Below are positions 24,411 through 35,925 of a DNA stretch of 64,000 bases, piece by piece. This stretch comes from Rubrivivax sp. (GTDB taxonomy: Bacteria; Pseudomonadota; Gammaproteobacteria; Burkholderiales; Burkholderiaceae_C): assembly GCA_016789955.1 (NCBI GenBank), contig JAEUPB010000111.1, forward strand, positions 27,210 through 91,209, written 5' to 3'. The notes under the pieces were generated by a model. The model was given only the letters and a program-made list of their open reading frames with translations. It was not told the origin of the DNA and did not search any database. Within the stretch, counting starts at the first letter, position 1. Every line of letters starts with the position of its first letter. Both the position numbers and the translations under genes were made by a program.

Positions 24411-26077
24411 GCGACGAGCACGACTCGTGGTTCAAGGGCGCCTTCGATTTCGACATCGGTAGCGCGGCGAACAGCATCGCCGAGGCGGCGAGTTCGGCGG
24501 CGAGCTCGGCGTCGGATGCCGTCTCGAGCGCTGCCGAGGGCGCTTCATCGGCGGTTTCGAGTGTCGTCGCCGGAGCGTCGTCGGTGGCCGGGAGCATCGC
24601 CGATGGTGCCTCGTCGACGGCCTCGGACCTTGCTGCCGGTCTGCAGTCGACGGCCTCGAGGCTTTCCCAGGGCGCGTCGGCGGTGGCATCCGGCGCGTCG
24701 TCGGCCGCGTCGACCATCGCTGAAGGCGCCTCGACGTTGGCGTCGGGTGCGGTGCAGGGGGTCGAGGACTACGCCGCTGCGAAGTACCAGCAGATGAAGA
24801 GCGACGCCAAGATGATCGCCGAAGGCGAGCACTGGGTCACGGGCAAGATCGATGCTCTTCAGGACGCCGCCGCCGATGGCGTCAAGGGCCTGGCCGCCGA
24901 GGTGAAGGATGTGCCGATCCTCGGCACCGTCGCCGGCGCGGGCGCCGAGGCTTTCGATCAGTACACGCAGGTCTCGGCTGGCGCGCTCGAAGGCGTGGTC
25001 GGCATGGGCGGCGCGTTGTTGCAGGTCGCTGCCAATCCGGTCGATGCCGCAAAGGGCCTTGCGAGCATGGCCGAGCACGTGCCCATGCCTGTGCCGGGCA
25101 TGCCGAATCCCTTGAAGGCGGTACATGGTCTGTACGACGTGGCGACCACGGACGCCACGTTGGCCGATACGACGGCAAAGCTTTTCAATCCGATCGAGCA
25201 GCAGAAGGAGGACGGCGAATACTGGAAGACCGTCGGTGGCGGCATCGTCGACCAGTACAAGCAGACCGTCGGCGAGGATGGCGACTACGCCAAGGGGGTG
25301 GGTCGGGCGGTCGTCGACATCGGCAGCTTGTTCCTCGGCGTCGGAGAAGCCGGTGCGGCAGCGAAGGCTGCCGAGGCGGCCAAGATCGCGGAGGCGGCGA
25401 AGGTCGCTGAGGCAGCCAAGATCGCGGAGGCGGCAAAGATCGCGGAGGCGGCAAAGATCGCAGAGGCAGCTGAGGCGGCAAAGGTCGCTGAGGCGGCGAG
25501 AGCTGCCGAAGCAGCGAAGGCCGCGGAGGCGGCAAAGGTAGCCGAGGCCACCAAGGCGGCGGAGGCGGCGAAAGGCGCATCCACTTCCGCCGAGGCCAGC
25601 GATGCCGCTCGGGTAACGTCCGAGGCCGGGGGCGCGGGCGGTGGCAAAGGTCCCGGCGGCGGAGGAGCTGGTGGCGGACCTGGCGGTGGCAGCAAGGAGC
25701 CGCTCCTGCCCAATCTGACGGACGCTGAGATGGACGCAGCGCTCGCTGACGCCAAGTCAGGTACGAAGCTCGAACTGCCGGGCCAGAACCCGAAGACCGG
25801 CCAAGGTCTGCAGGACATCACGATCAAGGCAGACGAGACGAAGTCCATCGCTCATCACGAGAACATGGACTTCAAGGGAATCCAGGACGCGCCTCCCGGC
25901 AAGACGGTCGAGGTTCGTCGCCATTCGGCCAACCCGAAGGCGCCTGATGGCTCCTACTCACAGGGAAACCCGACAACCCAGATCAATGCCGGCAAGAAGT
26001 ATCGGCTGCCCGACGGGACCTGGAAGACCATCAAGGAAATGACCGAAGAGGAGCGAGCTGCCGCGCACTACGAGTAG
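24407..26077 (+). CDS. polymorphic-toxin-like protein with repetitive N-terminus and distinct C-terminal domain
   Basis: A 556-residue protein. Residues about 15-115 are Ser/Ala-rich repeats (ASSAxS type). Residues 150-245 are hydrophobic/glycine-rich, suggesting membrane or translocation helices. Residues 320-405 are a run of AEAAK(I/V) units, then comes a Gly-rich linker (GGGKGPGGGGAGG). A compact C-terminal domain of about 120 residues includes SIAHHENMDFKG, RRHSANP, GSYSQGNPTTQI and YRLPDGTW. This layout (variable leader, linker, charged C-terminal module) matches polymorphic toxins. I do not recognise the toxin family. No immunity-sized gene follows: the convergent DUF454 gene ends 24 bp away. 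The GTG start overlaps the previous stop. Confidence 0.65.
   Translation: MSDEHDSWFKGAFDFDIGSAANSIAEAASSAASSASDAVSSAAEGASSAVSSVVAGASSVAGSIADGASSTASDLAAGLQSTASRLSQGASAVASGASSAASTIAEGASTLASGAVQGVEDYAAAKYQQMKSDAKMIAEGEHWVTGKIDALQDAAADGVKGLAAEVKDVPILGTVAGAGAEAFDQYTQVSAGALEGVVGMGGALLQVAANPVDAAKGLASMAEHVPMPVPGMPNPLKAVHGLYDVATTDATLADTTAKLFNPIEQQKEDGEYWKTVGGGIVDQYKQTVGEDGDYAKGVGRAVVDIGSLFLGVGEAGAAAKAAEAAKIAEAAKVAEAAKIAEAAKIAEAAKIAEAAEAAKVAEAARAAEAAKAAEAAKVAEATKAAEAAKGASTSAEASDAARVTSEAGGAGGGKGPGGGGAGGGPGGGSKEPLLPNLTDAEMDAALADAKSGTKLELPGQNPKTGQGLQDITIKADETKSIAHHENMDFKGIQDAPPGKTVEVRRHSANPKAPDGSYSQGNPTTQINAGKKYRLPDGTWKTIKEMTEEERAAAHYE
25371..25590 (+). repeat. in-frame 18-bp-type coding repeats (AEAAK units)
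   Basis: Within the toxin-like gene, near-identical 18-bp units such as gcggaggcggcaaagatc are repeated, some adjacent copies perfectly. They encode (K/A)(I/V)AEAA. The repeats predict a long rigid alanine-rich helix or coiled coil between the hydrophobic region and the Gly linker. Copy number is likely to vary between strains by slippage in whole codons. Confidence 0.8.
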
Positions 26078-26100
26078 CGACAACGCCACGATCGACCGGG

Positions 26101-26469
26101 TCACGCTTCGGGCCTGCGCCACAGCCACAGGGCCACGCAGGCCATGAAGGCGATCATCGCCGCCTGACCCCAGCGCGGCGCGGCCGACAGCCCGATCAGC
26201 ACCGCGCTCAGCAGCATCGTCGCGCTGGCCGCCCACTTCGCGCGGCGCGGCACGGCGCGGTGGTCGCGCCAGCGGCGGATGGCCGGGCCGTGGCGCGGAT
26301 GGTTCACGAGCCACGCCTCGAGGGCCGGCCAGCCGTGCCCGCCGGCCCACGCAGCCACCAGCAGGAACGGCACCGTGGGCAACCCCGGCACCACCACGCC
26401 GATCAGGCCGAGCACCAGCGCCAGCAGCGCCAGCGCCCGCCAGAGCAGGACGGCGAGCTGCCGCCGCAT
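26101..26469 (-). CDS. DUF454 (YbaN-family) inner-membrane protein
   Basis: A 122-residue protein with an N-terminal membrane segment ending in the family motif VVVPGLPTVPFLLVAAW, then the signature ALEAWLVNHPRHGPAIRRWRDHRAVPRRAKW. Two further hydrophobic helices follow at the C-terminus. YbaN-type proteins are small membrane proteins of unknown function. It is downstream of acnA on the same strand (28-bp gap) and convergent with the toxin-like gene. Confidence 0.9.
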   Translation of the reverse strand: MRRQLAVLLWRALALLALVLGLIGVVVPGLPTVPFLLVAAWAGGHGWPALEAWLVNHPRHGPAIRRWRDHRAVPRRAKWAASATMLLSAVLIGLSAAPRWGQAAMIAFMACVALWLWRRPEA

Positions 26470-26497
26470 GATGCGAGTGCCCTTGCGGCGCGCCGGC

Positions 26498-29203
<2,706 letters not shown>

Positions 29204-29256
29204 GGCGGCTCCTGGTGCAGGGTGGACCGCATTATGCGAAGCAGGCGTGACAACAG

Positions 29257-29280
29257 AAGGGCCGCCCGAGGGCGGCCCTT
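29257..29280 (-). terminator. rho-independent-type terminator downstream of acnB
   Basis: A 10-11 bp GC-rich stem (AAGGGCCGCCC / GGGCGGCCCTT) with a 2-3 nt loop lies 24 nt beyond the acnB stop on the minus strand. It is followed by a T-rich CTTCTGTTGT stretch. It should end acnB transcripts before acnA, implying that acnA has its own promoter in the remaining 53 bp. Confidence 0.7.
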
Positions 29281-29304
29281 GCGGCGAGTAGAGCCTTTGC
29301 CCGA

Positions 29305-31914
29305 TCAGGCCGCGACACCCTTCGCCGCGTCCGCGTACTCCTCGATCTGGTCGAAGTTCATGTAGCGGTAGACGCTGGCCGCGTCCTTGTTGATGATGCC
29401 CATCGCCTCGTGGTACTCGGCCACCGTCGGCAGCTTGCCGAGCTTGCTGGCGATGGCGGCGAGTTCCGCGGAGGCCAGGAACACATTGGTGTTCTTGCCC
29501 AGGCGGTTGGGGAAGTTGCGCGTGCTGGTGGACACCACCGTCGCGCCTTCCCTCACCTGCGCCTGGTTGCCCATGCACAGGCTGCAGCCGGGAATCTCGG
29601 TGCGTGCACCGGCGGTGCCGAACGCGGCGTAGTGGCCTTCCTTGATCAGCTCGCTCTGGTCCATCTTCGTGGGCGGAGCGACCCACAGCTTGACCGGGAT
29701 GTCACGCTGGCCGCCGAGCAGCTTGGCCGCGGCGCGGAAGTGGCCGATGTTGGTCATGCAGCTGCCGATGAAGGCCTCGTCGATCTTCGTGCCGGCCACG
29801 TCGCTGAGCAGCTTGGCGTCGTCGGGGTCGTTCGGGCAGCACAGCACCGGCTCCTTCAGCTCGGCCAGATCGATCTCGATCACCGCGGCGTACTCGGCAT
29901 CCTTGTCGGCTTCCAGCAGCTGCGGATTGGCGAGCCACGCCTCGACCTTCTCGATGCGGCGCTTGAGCGTCTTCGCGTCGGCGTAGCCGTCGGCGATCAT
30001 GTTCTTCATCAGCACCACGTTGCTGGTGAGGTACTCCCGGATCGGCGCCGGGTTCAGCTTGATCGTGCAGCCGGCCGCACTGCGCTCGGCCGAAGCATCG
30101 CTCAGCTCGAAGGCCTGTTCCACCTTCAGGTCGGGCAGGCCCTCGATCTCGAGGATGCGGCCGCTGAAGATGTTCTTCTTGCCGGCCTTGGCCACCGTCA
30201 GCAAACCGGCCTTGATGGCGTAGTACGGAATCGCGTGCACCAGGTCGCGCAGCGTCACGCCGGGCTGCATCTGGCCCTTGAAGCGCACGAGCACGCTCTC
30301 GGGCATGTCCAGCGGCATCACGCCGGTGGCCGCGCCGAAGGCCACGAGGCCCGAGCCCGCGGGGAAGCTGATGCCGATCGGGAAGCGGGTGTGGCTGTCG
30401 CCGCCGGTGCCCACGGTGTCGGGCAGCAGCAGGCGGTTGAGCCAGCTGTGGATCACGCCGTCACCGGGCCGCAGGCTCACGCCGCCGCGGGTGCTGATGA
30501 AGGCCGGCAGCTCGCGGTGGGTCTTCACGTCCACCGGCTTCGGGTAGGCCGCGGTGTGGCAGAAGCTCTGCATCACCAGGTCGGCGCTGAAGCCCAGGCA
30601 GGCCAGGTCCTTCAGCTCGTCACGCGTCATCGGGCCGGTGGTGTCCTGGCTGCCGACGGTGGTCATGTGCGGCTCGCAGTAGGTGCCCGGGCGGATGCCC
30701 TGGCCCTCGGGCAGGCCGCAGGCGCGGCCCACCATCTTCTGCGCCAGCGTGTATCCCTTCCCGGTGTCCTTCGGCGCCACCGGCAGGCGGAACACCGTGC
30801 TCGCCGGCAGCCCGAGCGCCTCGCGCGCCTTGGCGGTGAGGCTGCGGCCGATGATCAGGTTGATGCGGCCGCCGGCGCGCACTTCATCGAGCAGCACGTC
30901 GCTCTTGAGCTTGAACTCGGCCACCGTGTGGCCGCCCTTGACGATCTTGCCGTCGTAGGGCTGCACGTCGAGCACGTCGCCCATCTCGAAGCTGCTCACG
31001 TCCACCTCGATCGGCAGGCTGCCCGAATCCTCCTGCGTGTTGAAGAAAATCGGCGCGATCTTGCCGCCCAGCGTCACGCCGCCGTAGCGCTTGTTCGGCA
31101 CGTAGGGGATGTCCTGCCCCGTGGCCCAGATGACGCTGTTGGTGGCGCTCTTGCGGCTGGAGCCGGTGCCGACCACGTCGCCCACGTAGGCCACCAGGTG
31201 GCCCTTCTTCTTCAGGTCCTCGATGAACTGGATCGGGCCGCGCTTGCTCTCCTCCTCGGGCTTGAAGGCAGCCCCGCCAGGAAGGCCGTAGTCCTGGCGG
31301 CTGTTCTTCAGCATCGCCAGGTAGTGCAGCGGGATGTCGGGGCGGCTCCAGGCGTCGGGTGCGGGGCTCAGGTCGTCGGTGTTGGTCTCGCCCGGCACCT
31401 TGAACACGGTGACGGTGATCGACTTCGGCACCTCGGGGCGGCTGGTGAACCACTCGGCGTCGGCCCAGGACTGCATCACCTCCTGCGCCTTGGCGTTGCC
31501 GGCCTTGGCCTTGGCCGCCACGTCGTTGAAGTAGTCGAACATCAGCAGGGTCTTCTTCAGGCCCTCGGCGGCGATGCCGGCCACGCTCGGATCGTCGAGC
31601 AGTTCGATCAGCGGGTGCACGTTGTAACCGCCGACCATCGTGCCCAGCAGTTCGGTGGCCTTGGCCTTGGAGACGAGGCCGACCGTGAGGTCGCCGTGCG
31701 CCACGGCGGCCAGGAAGCTGGCCTTGACCTTGGCCGCGTCGTCGACTCCGGGCGGCACGCGGTACGTGAGCAGTTCCAGCAGGAACTCGCCTTCACCGGC
31801 CGGCGGGTTCTTGATCAGTTCGATCAGCTCGGCCACCTGCCTGGCATCGAGCGGCAGCGGCGGGATGCCGAGCGCGGCGCGTTCGGCGGCATGTTGGCGG
31901 TAGGCTTGCAGCAT
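29305..31914 (-). CDS. acnB: bifunctional aconitate hydratase B / 2-methylisocitrate dehydratase
   Basis: An 869-residue cytoplasmic aconitase B. It starts with the HEAT-like N-terminal domain typical of AcnB ([18 protein letters not shown]). It has the AcnB-specific order of domains, with cluster cysteines in [15 protein letters not shown] and [15 protein letters not shown]. Family blocks include WIGTGGDSH-like [23 protein letters not shown] and [13 protein letters not shown]. The length matches the family. AGGAG lies about 10 nt before the ATG. Only 42 bp separate it from the upstream vapC stop, so its promoter must lie inside or before vapBC. Confidence 0.97.
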   Translation of the reverse strand: MLQAYRQHAAERAALGIPPLPLDARQVAELIELIKNPPAGEGEFLLELLTYRVPPGVDDAAKVKASFLAAVAHGDLTVGLVSKAKATELLGTMVGGYNVHPLIELLDDPSVAGIAAEGLKKTLLMFDYFNDVAAKAKAGNAKAQEVMQSWADAEWFTSRPEVPKSITVTVFKVPGETNTDDLSPAPDAWSRPDIPLHYLAMLKNSRQDYGLPGGAAFKPEEESKRGPIQFIEDLKKKGHLVAYVGDVVGTGSSRKSATNSVIWATGQDIPYVPNKRYGGVTLGGKIAPIFFNTQEDSGSLPIEVDVSSFEMGDVLDVQPYDGKIVKGGHTVAEFKLKSDVLLDEVRAGGRINLIIGRSLTAKAREALGLPASTVFRLPVAPKDTGKGYTLAQKMVGRACGLPEGQGIRPGTYCEPHMTTVGSQDTTGPMTRDELKDLACLGFSADLVMQSFCHTAAYPKPVDVKTHRELPAFISTRGGVSLRPGDGVIHSWLNRLLLPDTVGTGGDSHTRFPIGISFPAGSGLVAFGAATGVMPLDMPESVLVRFKGQMQPGVTLRDLVHAIPYYAIKAGLLTVAKAGKKNIFSGRILEIEGLPDLKVEQAFELSDASAERSAAGCTIKLNPAPIREYLTSNVVLMKNMIADGYADAKTLKRRIEKVEAWLANPQLLEADKDAEYAAVIEIDLAELKEPVLCCPNDPDDAKLLSDVAGTKIDEAFIGSCMTNIGHFRAAAKLLGGQRDIPVKLWVAPPTKMDQSELIKEGHYAAFGTAGARTEIPGCSLCMGNQAQVREGATVVSTSTRNFPNRLGKNTNVFLASAELAAIASKLGKLPTVAEYHEAMGIINKDAASVYRYMNFDQIEEYADAAKGVAA

Positions 31915-31956
31915 GGCTGGGGCTCCTGGGGATGTTCGGGGTGAGTTCGGTGCGAA

Positions 31957-32376
31957 TCAGGCTTTCGGCACGATGAGCTTCAGGCCCTTGAAGTAGTCGC
32001 GGAAGAACCCGGCGTCGCGGGTGATCAGCGCCTGGCATTGCATCAGCGCATGGGCGCCGATCAGGAAATCCGGTATCGAGCGCGGCACGGCGATCGACTT
32101 GCCGCTGGACTTCACGCGCTCCTTGTAGCGCCGGTGCATCTCGCCGGCGCGCACGGCCGAGCGGAACTCCATCGGCGAATAGGCGATGCCGGCTTCCTCG
32201 AGCACGTCGATCAGCTGGGAGCCGCTGCCGAGGCCTGCGACGACCTCCGAGACCACGATCTCGCAGGCCACCACGGGGCCCTGGGTCAGCGCGTTGCGCA
32301 GGCTCAACTCGGCCGCCTCGGCGCGCGCGTCGCCGCCCAGCAGGTCGATGAGGACCGAGGTGTCGACACCGATCAT
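31957..32376 (-). CDS. vapC: PIN-domain toxin, VapC family
   Basis: A 139-residue PIN-fold ribonuclease. Acidic metal-binding residues are visible at D5 (MIGVDTSVLIDLL), E44 (VVSEVVAG), D103 (SIPDFLIGAHAL) and D121 (LITRDAGFF). VapC toxins cleave tRNA or rRNA when not bound by VapB. The ATG overlaps the TGA of vapB by 4 nt (ATGA), the usual antitoxin-first arrangement. All four key acidic positions are intact, so it is probably active. Confidence 0.92.
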   Translation of the reverse strand: MIGVDTSVLIDLLGGDARAEAAELSLRNALTQGPVVACEIVVSEVVAGLGSGSQLIDVLEEAGIAYSPMEFRSAVRAGEMHRRYKERVKSSGKSIAVPRSIPDFLIGAHALMQCQALITRDAGFFRDYFKGLKLIVPKA

Positions 32377-32636
32377 TCCGGCTTGTCGTCGGGGGGCAGG
32401 TAGGGGTCGCCAGGCGCGCGGCCGCGCAGTTCGCGCATCACGTCGTCGGTGGTCATTCCCGGCGGCAGCTTGAAGCGGCCGCGCAGCTTGGAGATGGCGT
32501 CGCTCACGTCCTTGCGCAGCACGATGCGCCCGCCCTCGAGCTCGACCTTCAGCTTCGTGCCCTTGGTCAGACCCAGCGCGTCCCGCACGGCCTTGGGCAG
32601 CGTGATCTGGCCTCGTTCGGCCACGGTGGCTTCCAT
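32373..32636 (-). CDS. vapB: AbrB/SpoVT-type antitoxin, VapB family
   Basis: An 87-residue protein. The N-terminal 45 residues form a swapped-hairpin AbrB DNA-binding domain (TVAERGQITLPKAVRDALGL, then KGTKLKVELEGGRIVLRK). The C-terminal half (KLRGRFKLPPGMTTDDVMRELRG) would neutralise VapC. A very strong ribosome-binding site (AAGGAGGT) lies 5-12 nt upstream. An AT-rich palindrome 57 bp upstream is the likely autoregulatory site. Confidence 0.92.
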   Translation of the reverse strand: MEATVAERGQITLPKAVRDALGLTKGTKLKVELEGGRIVLRKDVSDAISKLRGRFKLPPGMTTDDVMRELRGRAPGDPYLPPDDKPE

Positions 32637-32692
32637 GGGTACCTCCTTGAGCGCGACGACTGGAATCAGATCGGGTTTGTCTGAACGATTCG

Positions 32693-32713
32693 GTATGTAT
32701 CGATCATACATAC
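32693..32713. promoter_or_regulatory. palindromic operator upstream of vapBC
   Basis: Perfect 8-bp inverted arms GTATGTAT (32693-32700) and ATACATAC (32706-32713) flank a 5-bp centre in an AT-rich island inside very GC-rich DNA. The palindrome lies 57 bp upstream of vapB and 73 bp upstream of the divergent acyl-CoA dehydrogenase start. VapB/AbrB-type antitoxins bind such palindromes to repress their own promoters, so this is the likely VapBC operator. It could also affect the divergent gene. Confidence 0.7.
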
Positions 32714-32786
32714 TAGGCCGTACGCCAGCAACCCCGGCCGCGGCCGGAGGCGTGCTTCGTGTCCTGCTGCAGACGAGGTGCCGATC

Positions 32787-33962
32787 ATGTTCCAGTTGCC
32801 GCCGCTGCCGGCCTACGCAGGCGAGGAGCACGAAACGTTCCGTGCCACCGTGCGCGCCTTCGTCGAGCGCGAGATCGCGCCGCACGTGGCCGCGTGGGAC
32901 GAGGCCGGCACCTTCCCGCGCGAGCTGTACGCGCGCGCCGCGGCGATCGGCCTCACCGGCGTCGGCTACCCCGAGGAACTCGGCGGCACGCCGGCCGACG
33001 TGTTCATGGCGATGGCCGGGGCCGAGGAGGTGGCGCGCGCTGGCTCGGGCGGGCTGCAAGCCTCGCTGGGCACGCACGGCATCGCGCTGCCGCCGATCCT
33101 CGCGCACGGCAGCAGCGAGCTGCAGCGCCGCGTGGTGCCGCCGGTGCTGGCCGGGCGCGAGATCGCGGCGCTGGCGATCACCGAGCCCGGCGGCGGCTCC
33201 GACGTGGCCGCGCTGCGCACCACCGCCGTGCTCGAGCCCGCAGAGGGCTGCTACGTGGTGCACGGCGAGAAGACCTTCATCACCAGCGGGATGCGCGCCG
33301 ACTGGCTGACGGTGGCGGTGCGCACCGACCCGCAGAACCGCGGCCCGGGTGGCGTGTCGCTGCTCGTGATCCCGGGCGACACGCCGGGCCTCACCCGCAC
33401 CGAGCTGAAGAAGACCGGCTGGTGGGCCAGCGACACCGCGCACCTGCGCTTCGACGGCTGCCGCGTGCCGGCCGCGAACCTCGTGGGCCGCGAAGGCGAG
33501 GGCTTCCGGGCCATCATGGCCAACTTCAACCACGAGCGGCTGCTGATGGCCACGATGGCCTGCATGTACGCGCAGGTCTGCACCGAGGAGGCGCTGGACT
33601 GGGCGCGCCAGCGCAGCACCTTCGGCGCGCCGCTCGCGGAGCGGCAGGTGATCCGCCACAAGCTCGTCGACATGCTGCGCCGCGTGGAGGCGGCGCGCGC
33701 GCTGGTGTACGAACTCGCATGGCGCGTGCAGCACCGCCACGGCGACGCCGGCGCGCTCGTGGCGCGCACCAGCCTGGCGAAGGTGGAGGCCACGCAGGCG
33801 ATGCAGTTCTGCGCCGACCAGGCCGTGCAGATCCTCGGCGGCATGGGCTACATGCGCGGTACGAAGAGCGAGCGCCTGTACCGCGAGGTGAAGGTGATGA
33901 TGATCGGCGGCGGCAGCGAGGAGATCATGAAGGACCTCGCCGCGCGGCAGCTCGGGATATGA
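32787..33962 (+). CDS. acyl-CoA dehydrogenase
   Basis: A 391-residue FAD-dependent acyl-CoA dehydrogenase. N-terminal helical domain (FRATVRAFVEREIAPHVAAWDEAGTFPREL), the FAD/substrate segment ALAITEPGGGSDVAALRTTA, KTFITSGMRADWLTVAVRT and the C-terminal QILGGMGYMRGTKSERLYREVKVMMIGGGSEEIM are all typical. The C-terminal block includes the region carrying the catalytic Glu in short-chain enzymes. ATG at 32787 has GAGG 8 nt upstream and is preferred to the GTG at 32778. It is a single gene, divergent from vapBC. Confidence 0.93.
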   Translation: MFQLPPLPAYAGEEHETFRATVRAFVEREIAPHVAAWDEAGTFPRELYARAAAIGLTGVGYPEELGGTPADVFMAMAGAEEVARAGSGGLQASLGTHGIALPPILAHGSSELQRRVVPPVLAGREIAALAITEPGGGSDVAALRTTAVLEPAEGCYVVHGEKTFITSGMRADWLTVAVRTDPQNRGPGGVSLLVIPGDTPGLTRTELKKTGWWASDTAHLRFDGCRVPAANLVGREGEGFRAIMANFNHERLLMATMACMYAQVCTEEALDWARQRSTFGAPLAERQVIRHKLVDMLRRVEAARALVYELAWRVQHRHGDAGALVARTSLAKVEATQAMQFCADQAVQILGGMGYMRGTKSERLYREVKVMMIGGGSEEIMKDLAARQLGI

Positions 33963-33980
33963 GGCCCCCACGCTCCCTCC

Positions 33981-34055
33981 CGGTCGCTGCCCCCCGGCCC
34001 AGTCATGGGCCCCTGCAGGGCCCTGGGGGCGCCGGCAGCGGACCGGCAAAGCCGG
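33981..34055. repeat. GC-rich palindromic intergenic element
   Basis: The 136-bp gap between the acyl-CoA dehydrogenase and SDR genes contains nested inverted repeats. CGGTCGCTGCC (33981-33991) pairs with GGCAGCGGACCG (34034-34045) with one bulge. Shorter GGGCCC-type stems lie inside, and CCGGC-AAA-GCCGG follows at 34043-34055. It may terminate the dehydrogenase transcript. A similar order of C-run and GGCCCTGGGGGC occurs near 1061-1150. A GACAAT -10-like sequence for the SDR gene lies at 34084-34089. Confidence 0.5.
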
Positions 34056-34098
34056 CTCCGCGCCGGACCTCGATCGGCGCAAGGGACAATCTCATCGC

Positions 34099-34866
34099 AT
34101 GAATCCTCTCTTCGACCTCACCGGGCGCACCGCGCTGATCACCGGCTCCTCGCGTGGCCTCGGCCACGCCATCGCGTCGGGGTACGCCGCCGCCGGCGCG
34201 CGCGTGGTGATCAACGGCACCGATGCCGGCCGCGTCGCGCAGGCCGCGCAGGCGCTGCGCGCGCAGGGCCGCACCGTGTTCGAGGCGCCGTTCGACGTGG
34301 TCGACGAGGCGCAGGTGCGCACCGCGTTCGAGGCGCTCGACGCGCAGGGCGTCGAGGTCGACGTGCTCGTCAACAACGCCGGCATCCAGCTGCGCAAGCC
34401 CATCGTGGAGCTGCAGCTCGACGAATGGCGCAAGGTGCTGGACACCAACCTCACCAGCGCCTTCCTCGTCTCGCGCGAGGCCGCGCGGCGCATGCTGGCG
34501 CGCGGCAAGGGCGGCAAGATCGTCAACATCGGCTCGCTGCTCAGCGAGTGCGGCCGCGCGACGATCGCGCCGTACACCGCGGCCAAGGGCGGGCTGAAGA
34601 TGCTGACGCGCGCGATGACGGCCGAGTGGGCCGCGCAGGGCATCCAGGCCAACGCGATCGGCCCCGGCTACATGGCCACCGAGATGAACCAGGCGCTGAT
34701 GAGCAACCCCACCTTCGACGCCTGGGTGAAGGATCGTACGCCCGCGCAGCGCTGGGGCCGACCCGACGAGCTGGTGGGTACCGCGATCTACCTGGCGTCG
34801 AGCGCGTCGAACTTCGTCAACGGCCAGATCATCTACGTCGACGGCGGCTTCCTGGCCGTGCTGTAG
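34099..34866 (+). CDS. SDR-family oxidoreductase, gluconate 5-dehydrogenase-like
   Basis: A 255-residue short-chain dehydrogenase. NAD(P)-binding TGSSRGLGHA (residues 14-23) and NNAGIQLRKP are present, with the catalytic Ser and the Tyr-x3-Lys in NIGSLLSECGRATIAPYTAAKGG. The pattern INGTDAGR and the C-terminus IIYVDGGFLAVL resemble IdnO/Gno, which reduces 5-keto-gluconate to gluconate. It is the first gene of a four-gene sugar-acid operon with idnD-like, dgoA and dgoK. The real substrate may be a related ketoaldonate. Confidence 0.87.
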   Translation: MNPLFDLTGRTALITGSSRGLGHAIASGYAAAGARVVINGTDAGRVAQAAQALRAQGRTVFEAPFDVVDEAQVRTAFEALDAQGVEVDVLVNNAGIQLRKPIVELQLDEWRKVLDTNLTSAFLVSREAARRMLARGKGGKIVNIGSLLSECGRATIAPYTAAKGGLKMLTRAMTAEWAAQGIQANAIGPGYMATEMNQALMSNPTFDAWVKDRTPAQRWGRPDELVGTAIYLASSASNFVNGQIIYVDGGFLAVL

Positions 34867-34883
34867 CAAGGAAGGGAACACCG

Positions 34884-35921
34884 ATGGAAGCCCTCGTCAT
34901 CCACGCCCCCGGCGACCTGCGCGTCGAGGACGTGCCCACGCCCGAGCTCGGGCCGATGCAGCTGCAGGTGCGCGTGCGCTGCGGCGGCATCTGCGGCTCG
35001 GACCTGCACTATTACCAGCACGGCGGCTTCGGCACCGTGCGCATCCAGCAACCGATGGTGCTGGGGCACGAGGTGGCCGGCGTCGTCGAGGCCGTGGGCC
35101 GCGACGTCCTGGGCTGCAGCGTCGGCGAGCGCATCGCGATCAGCCCGAGCCGGCCTTGCGGCGCGTGCCGCTACTGCCAGATGGGGCTGCAGAACCACTG
35201 CCTGGACATGCGCTACTTCGGCAGCGCGATGCGCATGCCGCACGTGCAGGGCGCCTTCCGCCAGCAGATCGTCGTCGAGGCCCACCAGGCGCACCGGCTC
35301 GACGACGACGTGAGCGATGCCGAAGGCGCGATGGCCGAACCGCTGGCGGTGGCGCTGCACGCGGTGAACCGCGCCGGGCCGATGCTGGGCAAGGCGGTGC
35401 TGGTCACGGGCTGCGGGCCGATCGGCGCGATGGCCGTCATCGCCGCGCGCCGCGCCGGCGCGGCGCTCATCGTGGCCACCGACCTGACCGCGCATCCGCT
35501 GCGCAAGGCCGCGCAGGTGGGGGCCGACGAGACCATCAACGTCGCCGAGGATCCGGCCGCACTGGCGAAGTACGCTGGCGAGAAAGGCCGTTTCGACGTG
35601 CTGCTCGAAGCCAGCGGCAACGAGCGCGCGCTCAAGGGCGCGCTCGACGTGCTGCGCCCACGCGGCATCATCGTGCAGCTGGGCCTGGCGGGCAGCGAGA
35701 TGAGCCTGCCGGTGAACACCATCGTCGCCAAGGAGCTGGAGCTGCGCGGCACCTTCCGCTTCCACGAGGAGTTCGCCACCGCGGTGCAGCTCATCAACAA
35801 GGGCCTCGTCGACCTGAAGCCGCTGGTCTCGGCCACGCTGCCGTACCGCGACGCGGCGCGCGCCTTCGCGCTGGCGGCCGACCGCACGCAGGCGATGAAG
35901 GTGCTGCTGGACTTCGAGTGA
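34884..35921 (+). CDS. zinc-dependent alcohol dehydrogenase, L-idonate 5-dehydrogenase-like
   Basis: A 345-residue MDR-family enzyme. Catalytic zinc ligands are in GGICGSDLHYY and LGHEVAG. The structural zinc loop is SRPCGACRYCQMGLQNHC, with four cysteines. The Rossmann motif is TGCGPIGAMAVIAARRAGA. The N-terminal segment VEDVPTPELGPMQLQVRVRCGGICGSDLHYYQHGG is close to IdnD-type idonate dehydrogenases. AGGAAGGG precedes the ATG. With the SDR it could form an oxidation-reduction pair that inverts an aldonate's C5 configuration before dehydration. Confidence 0.87.
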   Translation: MEALVIHAPGDLRVEDVPTPELGPMQLQVRVRCGGICGSDLHYYQHGGFGTVRIQQPMVLGHEVAGVVEAVGRDVLGCSVGERIAISPSRPCGACRYCQMGLQNHCLDMRYFGSAMRMPHVQGAFRQQIVVEAHQAHRLDDDVSDAEGAMAEPLAVALHAVNRAGPMLGKAVLVTGCGPIGAMAVIAARRAGAALIVATDLTAHPLRKAAQVGADETINVAEDPAALAKYAGEKGRFDVLLEASGNERALKGALDVLRPRGIIVQLGLAGSEMSLPVNTIVAKELELRGTFRFHEEFATAVQLINKGLVDLKPLVSATLPYRDAARAFALAADRTQAMKVLLDFE

Positions 35922-35925
35922 CGCC

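Noticed and set aside
25371-25590. CRISPR-like array from the repeated 18-bp units
   Set aside because: The repeats are in-frame codons with no unique spacers and encode a continuous AEAAK helix.
29204-29686. N-terminal extension of acnA into the acnB region
   Set aside because: It overlaps the acnB 3' end and a terminator-like hairpin; AcnA homologues begin near NTLKTF, matching the ATG at 29203.
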